11,161 bases of DNA, from NCBI GenBank assembly GCA_902772615.1, contig CACYBC010000071.1, positions 1 to 11,161 of the forward strand, written 5' to 3'. The stretch comes from an uncultured Ruminococcus sp. GTDB taxonomy: Bacteria > Bacillota > Clostridia > Oscillospirales > Ruminococcaceae. The position numbers and the translations under genes were made by a program. The number at the start of each line of letters is the position of its first letter. Position 1 is the stretch's first letter. The notes beneath the pieces were generated by a model that saw only the letters and a program-made list of their open reading frames with translations, was not told the DNA's origin and ran no database searches. This document shows, one piece after another, positions 7,050 to 11,161 of the stretch.

Positions 7050-8865
7050 CAGCCGCCTCCTTTCCGCCGGACTGTATCTCGTAGATCTTCTGATAGATCC
7101 CTCCGGCAGATTTGAGTTCATCATGAGTGCCCTCTTCCGAGATGCGCCCGTGATCAAGAACTATTATCTTGTCCGCCTTTGACAGCGTGTTTATCCTGTG
7201 AGAAATGAGGATGATGCTGGCTGTGCCGAACCTCTTCTCAAGGGATGCCCGGATCTTGGCGTCAGTCTCCATGTCCACGGCGGACAGAGAGTCGTCAAAG
7301 ATCATTATCGGGGTATCCTTCATGAGGGTCCTTGCAATGGCAGCCCTCTGTTTCTGACCTCCGGACAGTGTCACGCCTCTTTCTCCGACGAAGGTGTCAT
7401 AACCTTTTGCAAAACCATCCACAGCCTCGTCAAGACAAGCAGCGGCTGATGCCTCTCTCACGCGGTCCATATCGATATCCGGTGTGGTGATCGCGATGTT
7501 CTCCGCTATGGACGCCGAGAACAGGAACGGCTCCTGCAGCACCATGCCGATATTCTCCCTGAGATGTTTGGTATCGATATCCCTGATATCGACTCCTCCG
7601 ATAGTGATCCTTCCCCTGCCCTTCTGTACCTCATACAGCTTGTCCAGGAGCAGGACCATGGTGGATTTTCCGCTTCCGGTACCTCCCAGGATGCCGAGGG
7701 TGCTCCCTGCCTTCATCGTAAAATCTATGTCGGTGAGCACATCGGTCTCCCCGTCATAGGAGAAATTGACATGTTCGAATCTTATATCTCTGTCAAGGTC
7801 AGGCTTCCGGGCTTCAGGATCGTTCTTCTCCTCATCCGCCCTTTGGATCTCACTTATCCTCTCCACCGAGACTCCTGCCCTGCTCATCTCGGAGAGCACA
7901 CGCCCGAGCTGTCTGACAGGCCAGGCCATCATGGAGTTGTAGGAGATGAAAGCCACATATTCGCCCGGGAGCATCCTGCCCTTTACTGCGAGCCATGCCC
8001 CGACAGCTATCACCACGAGCACCTGCATGCCGCACAGTGTATCTGATACGCACCAGAAACGGCTCATGAGCTTCGCCATCTCACGCCACAGTCCCGTGTA
8101 CTGCTCGTTCTGGGCTTCAAATCTGTCCCTCTCGTATTTCTCGCGCCCGAATGCTCTGACGACCCTGACTCCTGTCAGGTTCTCCTGAGCCATCGCGGAC
8201 AGGACTCCCTCGCTCTCGTCGCAGACTCTGAATCTCGCTCTCATCTTGCTCTGGTATACGAGCGAGTAGATAAAGATCACCGGTGTCGGGATCAGCGCTA
8301 TGAGCGTAAGACGCGGATTCATGGAGAACATGAAGGTCATGGACAGGATCAGCATTATCAGGATCCTGACCACAGACGTCATCTGTTCCGAGATGAACCT
8401 CCTCAGAGTGTCTATGTCCGAAGTGCATCTCTGGATTATGTCACCGGTATGGTTCTTCATGTGCCACTCGAATGGCAGCCTCTCTATATGCGAGAACAGC
8501 GTATCCCTCATCGTCTTCGCGAGGGTCTCCGAGCCCTTGGTGTTGCTCACCCTGAAGACATACTGCGCCACAGCCTTGACTGCAGCGACTGCCATGACCG
8601 CCAGCGACACAATCCACAGATCCTGCCTCAGTCTCTGTGTTCCGCCGAACCACCCGGTGACGGTCCTCACAATAGACGTCATCTCATCGCTTCCGCCTAT
8701 GACGTTGTCTATGGCGCATCTCAGTATCTGAGGTATCACCATGTCGACGCCGGATGCGATGAACGAGCAGGTTATGCTCAGCACGAAGTATCCCCAGCTT
8801 CCCTTCATAAAAGAGAAGAGAAGGGATCTGTCGCCATTCTCTCTGTTTTCGATCTTAGAATTCAA
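7039..8865 (-). CDS. ABC exporter half-transporter, subunit with degenerate Walker B
   Basis: A 608-residue ABC exporter half with six membrane helices (about residues 24-320) and a C-terminal ATPase domain. Visible are Walker A GGTGSGKST (394-402, Lys400), Q-loop Gln444, a canonical LSGGQ signature (500-504), Walker B IMIFDD (520-525) and the switch His556. The usual catalytic Glu after the Walker B Asp is Asp525. With its neighbour's imperfect signature, this predicts one degenerate and one active ATP site in a heterodimer: the active site pairs this LSGGQ with the neighbour's Glu522. The region between helices 1 and 2 is longer than usual (about 51-82). The start is a TTG at 8865, with GAGGT at 8872-8876 six bases before it; the next in-frame Met (residue 20) would cut into the first helix region. 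It is the first gene of a two-gene operon that has its own predicted promoter. Confidence 0.92.
   Translation of the reverse strand: MNSKIENRENGDRSLLFSFMKGSWGYFVLSITCSFIASGVDMVIPQILRCAIDNVIGGSDEMTSIVRTVTGWFGGTQRLRQDLWIVSLAVMAVAAVKAVAQYVFRVSNTKGSETLAKTMRDTLFSHIERLPFEWHMKNHTGDIIQRCTSDIDTLRRFISEQMTSVVRILIMLILSMTFMFSMNPRLTLIALIPTPVIFIYSLVYQSKMRARFRVCDESEGVLSAMAQENLTGVRVVRAFGREKYERDRFEAQNEQYTGLWREMAKLMSRFWCVSDTLCGMQVLVVIAVGAWLAVKGRMLPGEYVAFISYNSMMAWPVRQLGRVLSEMSRAGVSVERISEIQRADEEKNDPEARKPDLDRDIRFEHVNFSYDGETDVLTDIDFTMKAGSTLGILGGTGSGKSTMVLLLDKLYEVQKGRGRITIGGVDIRDIDTKHLRENIGMVLQEPFLFSASIAENIAITTPDIDMDRVREASAAACLDEAVDGFAKGYDTFVGERGVTLSGGQKQRAAIARTLMKDTPIMIFDDSLSAVDMETDAKIRASLEKRFGTASIILISHRINTLSKADKIIVLDHGRISEEGTHDELKSAGGIYQKIYEIQSGGKEAADEQ
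7056..7063 (-). promoter_or_regulatory. Ribosome binding site of the second ABC subunit
   Basis: AAAGGAGG on the minus strand lies 6 bases before the ATG at 7049, inside the last codons of the upstream ABC gene. It decides the start and indicates coupled translation, which suits the equal production of two halves of a heterodimer. Confidence 0.85.
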
Positions 8866-8905
8866 TGCCTGACCTCACTAAATAAAAAACCAACACAACT
8901 TTTCC

Positions 8906-8935
8906 ACTATATCATACTTTGCATGGCACAGACAA
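8906..8935 (-). promoter_or_regulatory. Possible promoter of the ABC exporter operon
   Basis: On the minus strand TTGTCT (8935-8930) and TATAGT (8911-8906) are separated by 18 bases and match the sigma-A consensus at four and five of six positions. The -10 lies about 40 bases before the TTG start at 8865. No terminator was found between the YbaK stop at 8948 and this point, so read-through from the aromatic operon may add to expression. Confidence 0.45.
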
Positions 8936-8947
8936 ACTTACCGCCTT

Positions 8948-9457
8948 TCAGACGGTGATGTCGGCGTATGTCAGCGGTATCAGTTTCTCCAGATCTCCCG
9001 CGGACATCTCGACCTGACAGCCTATCCTCCCGCCGCTGAACAGTATGCTGTCGAAAAGAGTTGCCGTCTCGTCCGCCACTGTTTTGAACTGTTTCTTCAT
9101 CCCTATGGGAGAACAGCCTCCGTGAACATATCCCGTCAGCGGAAGAAGTTCCTTTGCTCTGATCATGGCTATGCTCTTTTCTCCTACAGCCGCCGCACCT
9201 TTCTTCAGATCCAGTTCGCATCTGACCGGGACCATGAACACATAATGTTCACCGCTGTGTCCGGCCGTAACAAGAGTCTTGAACACTCTGTCCGGATCCT
9301 CGCCCAGCATCTCGGCTACCTCAGTGCCGCTGGCGGCTTCCCCGTCGCCGTAGAAATAGCTGCTGTGCGTGATGCCGTTCTGTTCCAGTATCCGCATCAC
9401 ATTCGTCTTGTTCTGGGAACTGCTCTTCTCAGAACCGGAACCTCTTTGCTGTTTCAA
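8948..9457 (-). CDS. ybaK: YbaK-type Cys-tRNA(Pro) deacylase
   Basis: A 169-residue YbaK/EbsC-family protein. Family members hydrolyse mischarged aminoacyl-tRNA, classically Cys-tRNA(Pro), in the cytoplasm. Diagnostic segments are KTNVMRILEQNGI near the N-terminus, VFKTLV, GYVHGGCSPIGMKK (the family glycine-rich block and lysine pair), and ILFSGGRIGCQVEM near the C-terminus. I chose the TTG at 9457 because GGGAGG (9464-9469) stands six bases before it. The resulting N-terminus has about 18 extra, mostly polar residues (Ser, Lys, Gln) before the conserved KTN, so the GTG or ATG at 9400-9395 is a possible alternative, though without a good Shine-Dalgarno. The gene overlaps the end of the chorismate mutase-shikimate kinase gene by 29 bases, implying coupled translation in the aro operon. 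Its exact tRNA specificity cannot be read from the sequence. Confidence 0.88.
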   Translation of the reverse strand: MKQQRGSGSEKSSSQNKTNVMRILEQNGITHSSYFYGDGEAASGTEVAEMLGEDPDRVFKTLVTAGHSGEHYVFMVPVRCELDLKKGAAAVGEKSIAMIRAKELLPLTGYVHGGCSPIGMKKQFKTVADETATLFDSILFSGGRIGCQVEMSAGDLEKLIPLTYADITV

Positions 9458-10238
9458 CGAAATCCTCCCATATCTGCACCGCTGCGTCCTCCGGTGTGCC
9501 GTTGTTGTCCGCAGCCCTGTCCCTGAAAGCCAGATACATATGCCTGCGGGCCCGGTACATCTCGTCCAGGTCAGCTGCCAGCGACAGCGGACGTCCCTCT
9601 CTGGCAAGAAGCCCCGTATCTCTCTCCAGCTGATAGATTATCCCGCTCCTGTGCAAAGGCAGATAGTTCTCCGTCCTTGTGACAGTTCCTCCGCCCGTTG
9701 CTATCACCGCCCCGGAGGAACCGCAGGCCCTGATGACGGCCTGCGTCTCCCTTTTCCTGAATCCTTCCTCGCCTTCTGCCGCGAAGATCTCGGATATACT
9801 GCATCCGGCATCCTGTTCCACCAGGTCATCCGTTTCGATCACCTGCCGTCCGGTCATCCTTCCCAGAATGGAGGCTATCGTCGTCTTGCCGCAGCCAGGC
9901 ATCCCGATAAGTACGATGTTCGTCTGTTCCTCGCGCACAGATGCGACCTCGGAACCTATGCCGGAATCCCTGAAGTCTCCGTCCATCCGGCATGTCATCC
10001 GCTCTCTGGACAGTTCCAGAATTGACCGGAACAATTTGACCGTATAATATGCCCTGTCGCCGGATCTCTGTGCGATCTCTTCCAGTATCTCCTGTTCTCT
10101 CCTTGCATTAAGAGCCGAGGTCCCGCTGTTCTTCTTTATCTCCGCGACGGCCTCGGAACAGTCCAGTCTTTCCAGGAGCAGATCCAGCATCTGTGAATCT
10201 ATCCTGTCTATGTTCTTTCTTATCTCAGCAAGTTCCAT
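9429..10238 (-). CDS. Fused chorismate mutase (AroQ) - shikimate kinase
   Basis: A 269-residue bifunctional enzyme of aromatic amino acid synthesis. Residues 1-80 form an AroQ-type helical chorismate mutase (chorismate to prephenate), with Arg7, Arg24, Lys35, Arg46/47 and Glu48 in places that fit the active-site residues of the E. coli domain. After a polar linker (about 82-105), residues 106-269 form a shikimate kinase (shikimate plus ATP to shikimate-3-phosphate): Walker A GMPGCGKT (112-119), ETDD with Asp137, Arg161 in GFRKRE, ATGGG (180-184), and lid residue Arg216 in GRPL. Both domains look complete. The ATG at 10238 has AGGAG five bases upstream and overlaps the aroC end by 19 bases; a longer reading from 10319 would add a low-complexity tail with no family match. 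The two steps are not consecutive: EPSP synthase and chorismate synthase act between them. Confidence 0.9.
   Translation of the reverse strand: MELAEIRKNIDRIDSQMLDLLLERLDCSEAVAEIKKNSGTSALNARREQEILEEIAQRSGDRAYYTVKLFRSILELSRERMTCRMDGDFRDSGIGSEVASVREEQTNIVLIGMPGCGKTTIASILGRMTGRQVIETDDLVEQDAGCSISEIFAAEGEEGFRKRETQAVIRACGSSGAVIATGGGTVTRTENYLPLHRSGIIYQLERDTGLLAREGRPLSLAADLDEMYRARRHMYLAFRDRAADNNGTPEDAAVQIWEDFVETAKRFRF
9464..9469 (-). promoter_or_regulatory. Ribosome binding site supporting the ybaK TTG start
   Basis: GGGAGG on the minus strand lies 6 bases before the TTG at 9457, within the coding sequence of the upstream gene. It is the only strong Shine-Dalgarno near the conserved YbaK N-terminus. 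Confidence 0.65.
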
Positions 10239-11161
10239 TCCTTCTCCTCTGCAATAAGATCCAGCAGTGACAGTGCAGTGACCGCCTCCACTACCGGCAC
10301 CGCCCTGACAGCGATGCACGGATCATGTCTTCCCGTGACCGTGATCTCCGTCTCCTCCATCCTGGACAGCGATACTGTCTTCTGTGTCACCGATATGGAC
10401 GGCGTAGGCTTGAAAGCCACGCGGAAGATCACCGGCATTCCGTTGGTTATTCCTCCCTGTATCCCCGCCGAATTGTTGGTAGCTGTACGGATCTGCCCGT
10501 CTTTTATGATGAACGGATCGTTGCACTCGGACCCTTTCATGGCCGAAGCCCTGAAGCCTGCTCCGAACTCAACTCCCTTTGCCCCAGGTATGCCGAATAC
10601 AGCCTGTGAGATCCGTCCTTCCACGCCTTCGAAGAGCGGCCCGCCGAGGCCGGCGGGAAGCCCCACGGCAGCGCATTCCACCGTTCCCCCCACCGAATCC
10701 CCCTGCGCGGCGCACTCAAGGATGATCTTCTTCATCTTCTCCGCCGAATCCGTGCTTATCACCGGCAGTTCCCGTTCCGCTATGGCGCTGAACAGTCCTC
10801 TGTCCGGATACAGCGGGAACGGATCATCAGCGGCATCTCCGACGCTGCTCAGATGTGCTCCGATGTTTACTCCCATGTTTTCCAGTATCTGCAGGGCTAT
10901 GCCCCCGGCGATGCAGACCGGTGCTGTCATTCTGCCGGAAAAAGCTCCTCCTCCCCTCAGATCCACGTCCGGCCCGTACTTCATCCTTGCTGTCAGATCG
11001 GCGTGTGAAGGGCGCGGGGTATCCGCGATCCTCTCATAAGCGGAGGAATCCTGAGAAGTATTGTATATGACTGCCCTGAGTTCATCCCCGGTCAGTATAC
11101 CGTCCGCGATCCCGGACTCGAACACCGGCATGTCGCTTTCCCTGCGGGACGTGGTGAAGCC
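10220..11161 (-). CDS. aroC: Chorismate synthase, 5' end cut by the window edge
   Basis: The C-terminal 313 residues of chorismate synthase, which converts 5-enolpyruvylshikimate-3-phosphate to chorismate using reduced FMN. The frame stays open to the window end (beginning GFTTSRRESDMPVF), so the true start and roughly the first 45-60 residues lie beyond position 11161. Visible family blocks include RPSHADLTARMKYG followed by DLRGGGAFSGRMTAP, GDSVGGTVECAAVGLPAGLG, KGVEFGAGF, NNSAGIQGGITNG and, near the end, GRHDPCIAVRAVPVVEA with its conserved His. No damage was seen. It is the first visible gene of the aro operon and overlaps the CM-SK gene by 19 bases. The Met at 11131 is internal, not a start. 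Other shikimate genes may lie just beyond the right edge. Confidence 0.95.
   Translation of the reverse strand, partial: GFTTSRRESDMPVFESGIADGILTGDELRAVIYNTSQDSSAYERIADTPRPSHADLTARMKYGPDVDLRGGGAFSGRMTAPVCIAGGIALQILENMGVNIGAHLSSVGDAADDPFPLYPDRGLFSAIAERELPVISTDSAEKMKKIILECAAQGDSVGGTVECAAVGLPAGLGGPLFEGVEGRISQAVFGIPGAKGVEFGAGFRASAMKGSECNDPFIIKDGQIRTATNNSAGIQGGITNGMPVIFRVAFKPTPSISVTQKTVSLSRMEETEITVTGRHDPCIAVRAVPVVEAVTALSLLDLIAEEKEWNLLR

Noticed and set aside
7050..7157. 36-codon upstream extension of the second ABC subunit
   Set aside because: It overlaps the partner gene by over 100 bases, shows no ABC-family similarity and lacks a Shine-Dalgarno, whereas the ATG at 7049 has an ideal one.
8866..8947. 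Possible terminator between ybaK and the ABC operon
   Set aside because: No stable stem followed by a T-run is visible on the minus strand; only a candidate promoter is present.
9458..9607. 50-codon upstream extension of YbaK
   Set aside because: It overlaps the shikimate kinase coding sequence, its Arg/Thr/Cys-rich translation resembles nothing in the family, and a strong Shine-Dalgarno points to the TTG at 9457.
10239..10319. 27-codon upstream extension of the CM-SK protein
   Set aside because: Its Gly/Cys-rich translation comes from another frame of aroC. The AroQ domain begins right at the ATG at 10238, which has its own ribosome binding site.
10278..11039. Open plus-strand frame (253 codons) opposite aroC
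   Set aside because: It is antisense to conserved chorismate synthase blocks. The translation is Ser/Pro/Ala-rich low complexity, typical of a shadow frame.

Overview
This window reads as an ordinary chromosomal segment from a mid-to-high GC member of the Bacillota (Clostridia or Erysipelotrichia-like). The lineage is inferred from the strong purine-rich Shine-Dalgarno sites, three genes with TTG or GTG starts, the protein families present (a paired heterodimeric ABC exporter, an SLC45/GPH-like carrier) and the compact operons. The sequence alone does not allow a genus call. No tRNA, rRNA, CRISPR array, insertion sequence or phage gene was seen. No gap between genes exceeds about 210 bases.

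Layout, left to right. (1) A single plus-strand gene (58-759) encodes a class I glutamine-amidotransferase-like hydrolase of the peptidase C26 / PuuD family. A bidirectional terminator (778-807) separates it from everything else, which is on the minus strand. (2) A type-B carboxylesterase (834-2354) has its own promoter (2399-2427). (3) A two-gene unit holds a PlsC-type acyltransferase carrying an unusual zinc-ribbon and C-terminal domain (3920-5116), followed by an MFS carrier (2561-3892). It ends in a clear terminator (2515-2544) and starts from a promoter embedded in the hairpin region after the ABC genes. (4) Two overlapping genes (7039-8865, 5229-7049) encode the halves of a heterodimeric ABC exporter with one degenerate ATP site. 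(5) At the right edge is an aromatic-pathway operon: aroC (cut by the window end), a fused chorismate mutase-shikimate kinase, and a YbaK-type aminoacyl-tRNA deacylase. Each start lies inside the end of the preceding gene.

How the genes may work together. The right-hand operon makes shikimate-3-phosphate, chorismate and prephenate; the EPSP synthase step is not in the window. Its YbaK member would protect tRNA charging quality. The ABC pair should pump a hydrophobic or amphipathic substrate. The acyltransferase-MFS pair resembles, in gene content only, the Aas-LplT pairing of an acyltransferase with a lysophospholipid carrier, so a lipid-handling role is a reasonable but unproven hypothesis. 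The nearby esterase could hydrolyse a related ester, but nothing in the sequence proves this.

The longest-possible reading frames were trimmed in four cases (acyltransferase, second ABC subunit, YbaK, chorismate mutase-shikimate kinase), because Shine-Dalgarno sites, a promoter position or family N-termini point to internal starts. I see no convincing entirely new system. The most interesting items are the acyltransferase domain architecture with its MFS partner, the CM-SK fusion, and the promoter built into a terminator-like hairpin.
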